Of a DNA stretch of 18,534 bases, positions 1 through 7,691 are shown one piece after another. A program made the translations under genes and the position numbers. Source of the DNA: an uncultured Opitutia bacterium (lineage in GTDB: Bacteria; Verrucomicrobiota; Verrucomicrobiia; Opitutales; UBA953); contig CAIYUD010000101.1 in assembly GCA_903929325.1 (NCBI GenBank), positions 1 through 18,534 of the forward strand, read 5' to 3'. How positions within the stretch are numbered: the stretch's first letter is position 1; each line of letters begins with the position of its first letter. The notes under the pieces were generated by a model. It did not search any database and had not been told where the DNA came from. It was given only the letters and a program-made list of their open reading frames with translations.

Positions 1-2
1 GA

Positions 3-596
3 GCGAAAGCAGCCACTTCTCAGACTGCGATGAGTGGATGGTGCTCGGGCATTCTTCGTTATAAGCAAGCTTATGGTTTTTACCCAGGCTTCGGAGCAGC
101 TTCTTACCCAACTGCAGACACTTGCCTAAAGTTAGAGTCGGGAACTAATGCATCGTACTTCATTATGACGTTGGCCGGTAAAAACCCTAACGGCACAAGC
201 TTAACTTCGGGCTTCGCTGGTAACCGTGCGAAGTACAACCGTAACAGCGAAGCATTTATCGATTTTTCGGCTCAAGATTATGAAGACTATACCAAGTTAC
301 CTGCGTCCACAGATACGACAGGCACGCTTGGTACAAGTAACTATTTAGTGGATCGCTTTGGTAATCGAAATATCCGTGTGGTGATCGATTACGATAACAG
401 TGGTGCCCTGAAATCTGCAGCCAATGCGGCCACCGCTACAGGTATACCTGCCGACATTGCAGGTTACGCATCAACCACTGGATACCCTGCGCGTGTGTTG
501 ATTTATACCTCCCGCACGGAAGTTACTACTGTTGACGTGACGGGGACCGTCGGCACCCCGCTTTCTGACTTCCTCGACGTCATCGCTGCCCAGTGA
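3..596 (+). CDS. Type II secretion-type pseudopilin, GspG-like (5' truncated)
   Basis: The reading frame is open from the window edge (frame beginning at base 3) to TGA at 594-596, so the start and the N-terminal prepilin segment lie outside. The visible part resembles the periplasmic domain of major pseudopilin-like proteins common in Verrucomicrobiota: a RYKQAYGFYPG stretch at the point where GspG-type proteins have a conserved LDxYxxxxGxYP, then NRNSEAFIDFS, then a RFGNRNIRVVIDYDNSG segment corresponding to the DPWGNPYxxxxDxDxDG region. Such proteins are built into a short inner-membrane pseudopilus that drives type II secretion. Its position just before three more prepilin-like genes in G-H-I-J order supports the call. 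The internal ATG at base 30 is not a credible start, because it would remove the pilin signal. A verrucomicrobial 'Verru_Chthon cassette' protein is an alternative. Subfamily is uncertain. Confidence 0.7.
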   Translation, partial: AKAATSQTAMSGWCSGILRYKQAYGFYPGFGAASYPTADTCLKLESGTNASYFIMTLAGKNPNGTSLTSGFAGNRAKYNRNSEAFIDFSAQDYEDYTKLPASTDTTGTLGTSNYLVDRFGNRNIRVVIDYDNSGALKSAANAATATGIPADIAGYASTTGYPARVLIYTSRTEVTTVDVTGTVGTPLSDFLDVIAAQ

Positions 597-1537
597 GCAT
601 GAGCCTTTCTCTGCAGAAAGTTAGACGTCATGTCCGCGCAGGCTTCACCATGGTGGAGCTCCTCATCGTCATTACGGTTATCCTCATTTTGGCTTCGATG
701 ATGCTGGCCATTCGTCCGACAAATCCCGAAGGCCTTGGTAATGGCCAACGGATGATGGCTGACATGCTTCGGATTGCGAAAGTGCAAGCGACAATGAACC
801 GCGCAGCTGTGCCCATGATCAATGGTTGGACGTCGGCTGCTACCTGGAATCCTACAAACTTCCGTTACCGTTTGCTGATTAAATGTGAACCTACCAATCC
901 TGATGCACATTTGCGCGAGATGGTCATTGCGATTGGTTGCACAGGCATTGGTGCCACCCCTGCTTTGTATACGTGGTTCTCTCCTGAACCCCCCGTGCGA
1001 CTCCCACGTGGCGTCTATTTTGTCCCTCCCAATCTCGCGACAGTTAACGGCATAACAGGCGGGACGACCACGAATCCAGCGGTCGTGATGCCGACAAACG
1101 TTACGCTCGCATCTACATCGGCTGCAACGCGCCTGAGTAAAATGCCTGGATTGGCGGATGTGGTCGGCTTGGTTGTCGGTGCGAATGAGTATTGTACGCC
1201 GGGATCAGCAACGCAGGCCCCGATGATGCTCTATCGACCAATATTTACACCCGCCAACGCTCCATCCACCGCCATTTATTACAACTCTGCAGGGGTGCAC
1301 CCAATAGCCTCAGGCGGAAGTTACTGGTATTACGTCGAGCTTGGTCCGGATGGTTCCAATAACCATACAGGTAAAGTTGTCCTCGTTTTAGCCGAAGGTG
1401 TAAACGTTGGTACGCAGACCGTTCTTACATCCTCTGATAAATTCGCGGCGATTCTAGTTCGTCGTAATGGCGACGTTACCCTGACGACGGATACGGCTGA
1501 TCTCGAATCAACCGGCACCTCTACTTTGCTGAAATGA
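593..1537 (+). CDS. Prepilin-type pseudopilin, GspH-like
   Basis: A type IV pilin-like signal is clear: a basic leader (KVRRHVRAG) cut after Gly17, then FTMVELLIV with Glu at mature position 5, and a hydrophobic helix to about residue 40. The rest (314 residues in all) is a periplasmic domain without recognised motifs and is longer than a classical GspH, which usually has about 150-200 residues. The start is GTG at 593, overlapping the upstream TGA in a GTGA junction; ATG at 599 is an in-frame alternative two codons on. No Shine-Dalgarno precedes either, so coupling to the upstream gene is likely. It would be processed by a prepilin peptidase, not seen here, and join the pseudopilus tip or shaft. 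It follows a GspG-like gene and precedes GspI- and GspJ-like genes. It may instead belong to the Verru_Chthon cassette D family. The prepilin class is sure, the subtype is not. Confidence 0.8.
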   Translation: MSMSLSLQKVRRHVRAGFTMVELLIVITVILILASMMLAIRPTNPEGLGNGQRMMADMLRIAKVQATMNRAAVPMINGWTSAATWNPTNFRYRLLIKCEPTNPDAHLREMVIAIGCTGIGATPALYTWFSPEPPVRLPRGVYFVPPNLATVNGITGGTTTNPAVVMPTNVTLASTSAATRLSKMPGLADVVGLVVGANEYCTPGSATQAPMMLYRPIFTPANAPSTAIYYNSAGVHPIASGGSYWYYVELGPDGSNNHTGKVVLVLAEGVNVGTQTVLTSSDKFAAILVRRNGDVTLTTDTADLESTGTSTLLK

Positions 1538-2328
1538 ACACGTCTTCAACTCTTCCTGTTACTCCTCGTCGCGGTTTCACCCTCGTCGAAGTTATCATTG
1601 CTGTGGGCGTTGTCGGCGTTGCCATTGCATCTCTCCTTGGCATCCTCGCCAGTACCTTTCAGCAAGTGAATGACATTATGCAGACCAATGCTGCACTCAC
1701 TTCAGCACAAGGTTTGGTTACGGCCTTAGACAATCCGCGGACAATCTTAAAAGACGTATCTGCAAGTGCCGGGGTCAGTAAGAACATCCTCGCAACCGAT
1801 TACCTTCCATCAATCACTGGCCTTGATAATGCCACAGGTGACGCACCTAACTTTGACCTTGTCTATAACCTGCTTAAAAATGCCGACACGGCTGCGAATG
1901 GTGTTTGGTTGTACGTTTATGAAAGGAAACAAGTTTTGGCCGCATCCGAAGTCACTCCTGGAGCAGTCAATGCGTATAACGTAAATGGCAATCCGGCGCT
2001 GATTGAGGTCGTTCGTATGACTAGTAATAATTTTACGCCAGATGTCGCTCAAGCTCGTAACATCTTGGGCAGCCCGATGCGTGTGCGTCTAACACTTTCT
2101 AAGTTACTGGTCGGTCAGCGTGTAACGCTAGATCCAACGACCGGCGAGCCAACGGCGGCAACCTATGCCAGTGGTGCCTTGCCGTCATCCGTCGACAGTT
2201 TCGCATTAGCGTATTTGCCAATCGTGGCCGAATTTTATCCTCACGAATACGAAGACTCTACTGTCTTTACGTCCGCAACCAACGACCAGCAGCCCGTACT
2301 CGTGCAAACCATCGTTATAAACCGATGA
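1534..2328 (+). CDS. Prepilin-type minor pseudopilin, GspI-like
   Basis: The 264-residue product begins with a short leader ending RRG (cut after Gly14), then FTLVEVIIAVGVVGVAIASL, the pattern typical of GspI/PilV minor pseudopilins, with Glu5 present. The hydrophobic helix continues into a polar helix (QQVNDIMQTNAALTSAQGL), after which the domain is variable and Thr/Asn/Ala-rich. Classical GspI proteins have about 120-130 residues, so this one is about twice as long. ATG at 1534 overlaps the previous stop in an ATGA junction, implying translational coupling, and there is no Shine-Dalgarno. GspI-type proteins form the tip complex of the pseudopilus with GspJ and GspK; no GspK-like gene (prepilin lacking Glu5) is in the window. 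It could equally be a Verru_Chthon cassette B protein. Confidence 0.8.
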   Translation: MNTSSTLPVTPRRGFTLVEVIIAVGVVGVAIASLLGILASTFQQVNDIMQTNAALTSAQGLVTALDNPRTILKDVSASAGVSKNILATDYLPSITGLDNATGDAPNFDLVYNLLKNADTAANGVWLYVYERKQVLAASEVTPGAVNAYNVNGNPALIEVVRMTSNNFTPDVAQARNILGSPMRVRLTLSKLLVGQRVTLDPTTGEPTAATYASGALPSSVDSFALAYLPIVAEFYPHEYEDSTVFTSATNDQQPVLVQTIVINR

Positions 2329-3566
2329 AAAATTCTGCGCTTAAGTCTCGTTGCGGTTTCACTTTAATCGAGCTTTTGGTGGCTTCGGCCATTATGATTA
2401 CCCTTGTATTAATTGTGACGAAAGTCGCCGTTGATACGCTCACGGCCTACGACCGGGTCGTCGCTGATCTTTCCACACAAGCAGAGGCTCGATCAGTTTT
2501 AGATAATATGGAGCGCGATTTGAATACCGCGGTCATCCGTCCGGATGGACGTTGTTGGATGGAAGTCATCGCCCCGCAAGCCACTGGAGATGCATCGGGT
2601 CTTCTCAAGTTGGCGAATATCTCGTCAGACCTTCAACCCGTACTCATGTTCTTTGCGTCGCCGAATGACCGTACACGTTGGAGTACAACTGCAGGTGTTC
2701 GCACTGCTATTTCTGGAGAAACCTGCGCCGTCTGTTACCGGATGGGCCGTCGTTCGCCCTTTGATAACCCTGGTACAACAATTCAGCAGGTTTACTGCGT
2801 GCAGCGTACGGTCATTGATGCTCAAAATACGTTTAGTGAAGCCATACCTTTGCTCACCGTCCCTACAACGGCGCTAAGTGCGGTAACCACAGGTACACCC
2901 TTTACTTACTGGTATAACGTTTCTCGTTCGTACATCTCGCCATACGGAGCATCCACATCGGGCCTGCTCATTTCTCCAACGCAAATGTCTTCAGGTGGCA
3001 CGGGCGACGCTGCGAATACTAATCTGGGATGGACCATGGATGAACAGAATTTCTGTGCTCAAAATACCGTAGGCATGAGTCTAACTTTCTGGTGCGCATC
3101 TTCAGAAACCTCAGCCGCGGATGTTACGCGCGGTGCGGTGCGCGTACTGAGCCTTCCTGCTGCCGCCTTGCGGCCAGTTGTCTGCTTCCCAGGTGCTACA
3201 GGTGAAACGACCTATCGATCGGCTGCTGCTTCGACAGGGGTCGGTTTAAAAGCCGCGTACGCTGGCCCAATGTCCTCCGTTGCTCCGGGTACAAAGGGTA
3301 CGGACTTCTTTAACTACCGGGCCCGTTTTTACTCCGATCGCGTACAGTTGGATACGCTCGCCGATCCTTTGCCTTATAGCTTACGTCAGGTTGAAGTTTC
3401 GGTGACAGTACTTTCGCCTGCAGGAGCTCGTGAGCTTCGTGCGATTCAAGGCATTAAAGGCGTTGCCGTCGGTGAGAACACGACCGCTAGCGACTTCCGT
3501 CGTATCGTCGCACTCTATGGCCGTCCGTATTCCCGTCGCGTGATTGTCCTCGGGAACGGCAACTAA
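2325..3566 (+). CDS. Prepilin-type minor pseudopilin, GspJ/PilW-like
   Basis: The 413-residue product has a short leader ending KSRCG (cut after Gly11), then FTLIELLVASAIMITLVLIV with Glu5. The following helix contains ARSVLDNMERDLNTAV, matching the conserved 'xxLxRDLxxA' helix of GspJ and PilW minor pseudopilins. The globular part is about twice the classical GspJ length. It holds seven cysteines after the cleavage site (in GRCWMEV, GETCAVC, VYCVQ, NFCAQ, FWCAS and VVCFP contexts), unusual for this family and suggestive of disulfides in the periplasm. The start ATG overlaps the upstream TGA (ATGA). It ends with TAA at 3564-3566, 19 bases before accA. A Verru_Chthon cassette C assignment is the main alternative. 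Confidence 0.8.
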   Translation: MKNSALKSRCGFTLIELLVASAIMITLVLIVTKVAVDTLTAYDRVVADLSTQAEARSVLDNMERDLNTAVIRPDGRCWMEVIAPQATGDASGLLKLANISSDLQPVLMFFASPNDRTRWSTTAGVRTAISGETCAVCYRMGRRSPFDNPGTTIQQVYCVQRTVIDAQNTFSEAIPLLTVPTTALSAVTTGTPFTYWYNVSRSYISPYGASTSGLLISPTQMSSGGTGDAANTNLGWTMDEQNFCAQNTVGMSLTFWCASSETSAADVTRGAVRVLSLPAAALRPVVCFPGATGETTYRSAAASTGVGLKAAYAGPMSSVAPGTKGTDFFNYRARFYSDRVQLDTLADPLPYSLRQVEVSVTVLSPAGARELRAIQGIKGVAVGENTTASDFRRIVALYGRPYSRRVIVLGNGN

Positions 3567-3585
3567 TTTTTATCTTACTTACACA

Positions 3586-4557
3586 ATGACAACGGCCACT
3601 AAGCCTCGTTTCACACTTGAGTTTGAAAAACCCATTCGGGAGCTCGAAGATCAAGTCGCTAAGCTACGTGCTTCGTCGGAAGGCGCCGGTATGGATGCTG
3701 CCAAGGAGTTGACCTCGCTTGAGGCCAAACTCGATAAGACGCGCCGTGAAATCTACGGCAACTTAACACCTTGGCAACGCGTGCAGTTGGCACGTCACCC
3801 ACGCCGACCCTATTCGCTCGATTACATCAGCCTGCTCTTCGACGATTTTCAAGAGTTGCACGGCGATCGTCTATATATGGACGACGAATCAACCGTCGGC
3901 GGTACCGCCATCTTTGAAGGCAAGCCCGTCGTTGTCATCGGCCAGCAAAAGGGCCGCGATACCAAAGAGAATCTCCGTCGAAATTTCGGCTGTCCCAATC
4001 CTGAAGGTTACCGCAAGGCTTTGCGCCTGATGCGTCTCGCTGAACGTTTTAAACTCCCGATTGTTACCCTCGTCGACACTCCAGGCGCTTTCCCAGGCAT
4101 TGGTTCAGAGGAACGTCACGTCGCTGAAGCGATCGCCGTGAATCTTCGTGAAATGAGTCAGCTGAAGGTTCCTATTGTAACGTTCGTCATCGGCGAAGGC
4201 GGTTCAGGCGGCGCACTCGGCATCGCTGTCTCTGACCGCGTTTACATTTTAGAAAATGCTTACTACTCAGTGATTTCCCCTGAGGGTTGCGCTGCGATTC
4301 TCTTTAAGGATCGTGCCCACGCCCCTAAGGCAGCGGAGGCCCTTAAGCTGGATGCACCGAACTTGGTTAAGTTGGGTGTCGTCGACGGCGTTGTGCGCGA
4401 GCCTTTAGGCGGTGCACAGGAAGATCCCGCTGCGACTGCTTCTGCTATCCGCAAGACACTCCGTGCAGCTTTGAGTGAACTCGGAAAGTTGAAGCCAGAA
4501 AAACTCGTGAACAACCGTTACGCTAAGTTCCGCGGAATGGGTGTCTTCACGGGTTGA
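3586..4557 (+). CDS. accA: Acetyl-CoA carboxylase carboxyltransferase subunit alpha
   Basis: AccA, with AccD, moves the carboxyl group from carboxybiotin to acetyl-CoA, giving malonyl-CoA for fatty acid synthesis. The N-terminus has the family's FTLEFEKPIRELEDQVAKL helix and TPWQRVQLARHPRRP. The carboxyltransferase (crotonase-like) core shows DTPGAFPGIGSEERHVAEAI and GEGGSGGALGIAVSDRV, both diagnostic, followed by SVISPEGCAAILFKD. From ATG at 3586 the product has 323 residues, close to E. coli AccA (319). An upstream in-frame TTG at 3544 would place 14 extra residues inside the pseudopilin gene and is rejected. No Shine-Dalgarno is seen. The gene lies 19 bases after the pseudopilin run, so read-through from it is possible. 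Its last 40 bases overlap the convergent kamA. accD is not in the window. Confidence 0.97.
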   Translation: MTTATKPRFTLEFEKPIRELEDQVAKLRASSEGAGMDAAKELTSLEAKLDKTRREIYGNLTPWQRVQLARHPRRPYSLDYISLLFDDFQELHGDRLYMDDESTVGGTAIFEGKPVVVIGQQKGRDTKENLRRNFGCPNPEGYRKALRLMRLAERFKLPIVTLVDTPGAFPGIGSEERHVAEAIAVNLREMSQLKVPIVTFVIGEGGSGGALGIAVSDRVYILENAYYSVISPEGCAAILFKDRAHAPKAAEALKLDAPNLVKLGVVDGVVREPLGGAQEDPAATASAIRKTLRAALSELGKLKPEKLVNNRYAKFRGMGVFTG

Positions 4558-5690
4558 TCTGCGCCCGAAGGGTATTGGTAAACGCGATCCTCGAAGTTAC
4601 GTAAAATCACCTGTCCGTCTCGGATGGCTTCGACGTAATTTGGATTGATGGGAACCTTGCCGCCGCCTTGAGGCGCATCGATGACGAACTGTGGCACCGC
4701 AAAGCCCGTGGTGTGTCCACGCAGCGAACGAATCAGTTCAATCCCGCGCTCAACCGGCACGCGCAAATGCGAGGAACCCTCAATCAAGTCGCACGCATAA
4801 AGGTAATAAGGCCTCACGCGCATCTGGAGGAGGCGATGCACGAGGGAGCGAAGGACGAGCGGGTCATCATTCACACCTCGCAGTAACACCGACTGGTTGC
4901 CGAGAGGGACCCCTGCGAGGGCTAATCGATCGCAAGCCGCTGCGAGCTCTTGGGTGCATTCGCGTGGGTGATTGGTATGGATGTTCACCCAAATAGGGCC
5001 GTTACGCTTGAGTATCTCGCAGAGCTCAGGCGTTACCCGCTGTGGAAGGAAGACGGGTATACGTGAACCAATTCGAATGACTTCAAGGTGAGGAATGGCC
5101 CGCAGTCGGCCGAGTAATTGATCAAGTTTTGCGTCTGATAGCAGCAAGGGGTCTCCGCCGGAGAGGAGGACGTCACGGATTTCAGGGTGGGCTGCGATGT
5201 ATGCGATACCCGCTTCGAGTTCAGGGTGGAAATCATACGCTTGAGCATTCGAGACCAAGCGACTGCGGGTGCAGTAGCGGCAGTAAGCTGCACAGCGGTC
5301 GGTAACGAGGAAGAGAACGCGATCAGGGTAACGGTGGACGATGCCAGGGACTGGCGAGGTCTTTTCTTCGCCCACAGGATCGGATGACTCACCCGGTTCG
5401 ACATGCGATTCTTCAATGCTCGGGATGACTTGACGTCGGACCGGACAATGAGGGTCGTCGCGATCGATTAAGTTAAAGAAATGCGGCGTGATGGCCAAAG
5501 CCAGTTTACCCGGTGCGAACAGACAGCCCGCGCGCTCTTCAGGCGTCAGCACCATCTTCGCTTCAAGTTGAGCGAGCGTGGTGATGCGGTTGCGTAACTG
5601 CCAGTGCCAATCGTTCCAGTCGGAGGCAGGTACATCGGACCACAGTCCTTGTCCGGAACTCCAGCCTTCGCGACGATCGGTGGGATACAT
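4518..5690 (-). CDS. kamA: Lysine 2,3-aminomutase family radical SAM enzyme
   Basis: A radical SAM, PLP-dependent enzyme that interconverts L-alpha-lysine and L-beta-lysine. The iron-sulfur motif is CAAYCRYC (Cys133, Cys137, Cys140). The PLP lysine lies in DAPQGGGKVP (Lys345). Asp301 (in YACDLIEGSSHLR) and Asp338 (in VIDAPQGGGK) match the two aspartates that bind the substrate side-chain amine in clostridial KamA; glutamate 2,3-aminomutases carry other residues there, so lysine is the likely substrate. GVPLGNQSVLLRGVND and VILRNFE are also near-identical to KamA, and 390 residues fits KamA (about 416) better than the shorter EpmB. Beta-lysine could serve as the osmolyte N-acetyl-beta-lysine or in EF-P modification, but no ablB, epmA or efp gene is nearby. 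It lies 50 bases downstream of the DUF1080 gene on the same strand and overlaps accA tail to tail by 40 bases. Confidence 0.92.
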   Translation of the reverse strand: MYPTDRREGWSSGQGLWSDVPASDWNDWHWQLRNRITTLAQLEAKMVLTPEERAGCLFAPGKLALAITPHFFNLIDRDDPHCPVRRQVIPSIEESHVEPGESSDPVGEEKTSPVPGIVHRYPDRVLFLVTDRCAAYCRYCTRSRLVSNAQAYDFHPELEAGIAYIAAHPEIRDVLLSGGDPLLLSDAKLDQLLGRLRAIPHLEVIRIGSRIPVFLPQRVTPELCEILKRNGPIWVNIHTNHPRECTQELAAACDRLALAGVPLGNQSVLLRGVNDDPLVLRSLVHRLLQMRVRPYYLYACDLIEGSSHLRVPVERGIELIRSLRGHTTGFAVPQFVIDAPQGGGKVPINPNYVEAIRDGQVILRNFEDRVYQYPSGADQPVKTPIPRNLA

Positions 5691-5740
5691 GCTTAGAACG
5701 TAAACGTGCTCACACTTAGCGGATGAGCAAGTTTCCGAGC

Positions 5741-6514
5741 TTATTTGCTAGAAGCTTTCGCTTCAGCTACCCAGACATTTCGAAACTCAATCGGGTCTCC
5801 ATGGAACTGAAGCACCAGCGGCAACTTCTCTGGATGTGCTTTATAAGCTGGGAGTTTACGCCAGACTGTGGGCCCAAGAATTTCGGTGTTATCTTGGACG
5901 GTGACACCGTTGTGAACGACAGTGATGCGGGCTTTATTAACCACATTGCCCGATGCATCGAATGTCGGTGCCGTGAAATCGATAGCGTAGCTCTGCCATT
6001 CGCCTTGGGGCAGGCAGGCGTTGAAAGCGGGCGGCGTCTGGCCGTAGACGGCGCCGGCGGAGCCATCAGCATAGGTGGTGTTGGCGAAGCCTTCCATTAC
6101 CTGAATCTCGTACGTTGAAAGTAGAAATACGCCGCTATTACCGCCGGATTGACCTTGGACTTTACGTCCAGCAGGGATTCGCCACTCGACGTGATAGTGG
6201 CCTGATCCAAATGCAACCTTGGTACGCAGATCATTTCCGCGAGCGATCATGGTGCCATCCTTTAACTCCCAGAGTTGAGGTTTTTTGGCACCGTCGGCCG
6301 GTTGCCAGGCGTCGAGTGACTTACCATCGAAAACGACAACTGCCCCGGCAGGTGCGGGTGTGGTTTGGCAGATAGCTTTACCAAGGGCAACCTTGGCGGG
6401 TTGAGGCCGGGCAGGGTCGTGCACGTGCCATTGAGTTCCCGGGAGAATGGGCGTGTCGGTGAAGCCATCGGCTGCGAAGACGGCTAAAGGCGACAAGAGG
6501 AGGGCTAGGCGCAT
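5741..6514 (-). CDS. Secreted DUF1080 (3-keto-disaccharide hydrolase family) protein
   Basis: The 257-residue product starts with a short signal peptide (MRLALLLSPLAVFA, probable cut after Ala14 or Ala15). From about residue 58 it follows the DUF1080 (PF06439) pattern: VVFDGKSLDAWQP, LWELKDGTMIARG, HYHVEWRIP, GGNSGVFLLSTYEIQVMEGF, CLPQGEWQSYAIDFTAPTFD, ARITVVHNGVTVQDN, LVLQFHGDPIEFRNVWV. This is a concanavalin-like beta-sandwich, abundant in Planctomycetes and Verrucomicrobia; some members hydrolyse 3-keto-glycosides. It should act outside the cytoplasm on a sugar compound, but the substrate cannot be told. The start ATG at 6514 lies just before the signal peptide. kamA follows on the same strand after 50 bases, though no functional link is evident. 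Confidence 0.88.
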   Translation of the reverse strand: MRLALLLSPLAVFAADGFTDTPILPGTQWHVHDPARPQPAKVALGKAICQTTPAPAGAVVVFDGKSLDAWQPADGAKKPQLWELKDGTMIARGNDLRTKVAFGSGHYHVEWRIPAGRKVQGQSGGNSGVFLLSTYEIQVMEGFANTTYADGSAGAVYGQTPPAFNACLPQGEWQSYAIDFTAPTFDASGNVVNKARITVVHNGVTVQDNTEILGPTVWRKLPAYKAHPEKLPLVLQFHGDPIEFRNVWVAEAKASSK

Positions 6515-6547
6515 GGGTTAGGTATAGACAGCCCCGGGCAGGTGCTA

Positions 6548-6579
6548 AAGGCAAAAGGGACTGACTCTCAGTTTGCCTT
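6548..6579. other. Imperfect hairpin in the DUF1080-mnmA divergent gap
   Basis: In the 100-base gap between the two divergent genes (6515-6614), AAGGCAAA at 6548-6555 is the exact reverse complement of TTTGCCTT at 6572-6579, with a 16-base loop that contains a smaller ACTG/CAGT pairing. Both promoters must lie in this gap, so the structure could be an operator or part of a leader. It could also be chance. No convincing -35/-10 pair is visible for either gene. Confidence 0.35.
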
Positions 6580-6614
6580 AGGCCTTAATCCCCGTTCCCC
6601 TAACTACGTAACTC

Positions 6615-7691
6615 ATGGCACGTATCCTGGTAGCCCTTTCGGGTGGCGTTGATAGCGCCGTCGCTGCGCTTCTGATGAAGCGGGCAGGGCATGAGGTGCA
6701 CGGGGCACACATCCGCACCTGGCGCAATGAGGAGGGATTACCCTTCCCGGGGGAATGTCCTTGGGAGACGGACCAGCGCGATGCCCAAGCGGTAGCCGAT
6801 AAACTCGGTATACCTTTTCGTTCGATAGATTTGGTTAACGAATACCGTAAAGTCGTCGTCGATTATTTAGTCGAAGGCTATCGACGCGGGCTGACACCCA
6901 ATCCTGATATCGTGTGTAATCGGGAAATGAAGTTCGGTGCGTTTTTGAAACTTGCCCTGCAAGATGGTTATGCGGCGGTGGCAACGGGGCATTATGCACG
7001 TCGCATTGAACATGCCGATGGCTCTGTCGATGTCGCCATGGGCGTCGACCGCGACAAAGACCAAACCTATTTCTTGGCGCTGAATCGACAGTCGCAAATG
7101 CAGGCCGCACGATTCCCCGTCGGCGAGTTACGTAAATCTGAGGTTCGACGATTAGCATCAGAGGCTGGGCTTCCGAATGCTGAACGCAAAGATAGTCAGG
7201 GTATCTGTTTTTTAGGCCAGGTCAGCATCCAGGACTTTCTTGAAAAACATATCCCTGACAGTCCCGGTCCGATCGTTGACCTCGAGGGACGACGCCTCGG
7301 ACAGCACCGTGGTTTGCATCGCTTCACCTTAGGACAACGCAAAGGAATCGGCCTGCCATCCAACACCGACAACGAGCATTTTGTCGTCGTGGCTAAGGAT
7401 CTCGCGACCCACACCCTCACCGTCGCCTTTGACCGTCCAACGCTCGTCAGCCTTTACCGTAACTCCTGTTATGTGGACCACTTAAGCTGGATCCGTCAGC
7501 CTGTCGTCAGTCAGCGCGAGTTGCTTGCACGCATTCGTCACCGTGACCCTGCAGTTTTAGCTGAGTTTCTGCCGATGGACAATGGCTCAGCTGAAATCCG
7601 TTTCCGAGATAACCAACGCGGGATGGCTTCAGGCCAAGTGGTCGCACTGTATGATGGTGAAATCTTGCTTGGGGGCGGCGTCTTGCGATGA
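6615..7691 (+). CDS. mnmA: tRNA-specific 2-thiouridylase MnmA
   Basis: MnmA makes 2-thiouridine at wobble position 34 of tRNAs for Lys, Glu and Gln, using ATP and a persulfide sulfur. The product (358 residues) has the N-terminal PP-loop SGGVDS at 9-14, the tRNA-binding and catalytic region NPDIVCNREMKFG with Cys101, ATGHYARR at 124-130, and SQGICFLG with Cys198. Cys101 and Cys198 are the family's catalytic pair. The C-terminal part has FTLGQRKGIGLPS and the beta-barrel ending in VALYDGEILLGGGVL. Length fits the family (about 360-370). The start ATG gives the canonical N-terminus and lacks a Shine-Dalgarno. Its stop overlaps the ubiE start (ATGA), so the two are translationally coupled. Confidence 0.96.
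   Translation: MARILVALSGGVDSAVAALLMKRAGHEVHGAHIRTWRNEEGLPFPGECPWETDQRDAQAVADKLGIPFRSIDLVNEYRKVVVDYLVEGYRRGLTPNPDIVCNREMKFGAFLKLALQDGYAAVATGHYARRIEHADGSVDVAMGVDRDKDQTYFLALNRQSQMQAARFPVGELRKSEVRRLASEAGLPNAERKDSQGICFLGQVSIQDFLEKHIPDSPGPIVDLEGRRLGQHRGLHRFTLGQRKGIGLPSNTDNEHFVVVAKDLATHTLTVAFDRPTLVSLYRNSCYVDHLSWIRQPVVSQRELLARIRHRDPAVLAEFLPMDNGSAEIRFRDNQRGMASGQVVALYDGEILLGGGVLR

Noticed and set aside
503..910. Antisense open frame of 135 codons over the first two pseudopilin genes
   Set aside because: It overlaps two well-supported plus-strand genes, shows no family motif and has the composition of a shadow frame.
5723..6118. Plus-strand open frame of 131 codons over the DUF1080 gene
   Set aside because: It is antisense to a gene with a signal peptide and full DUF1080 motifs, and has no recognisable domain.
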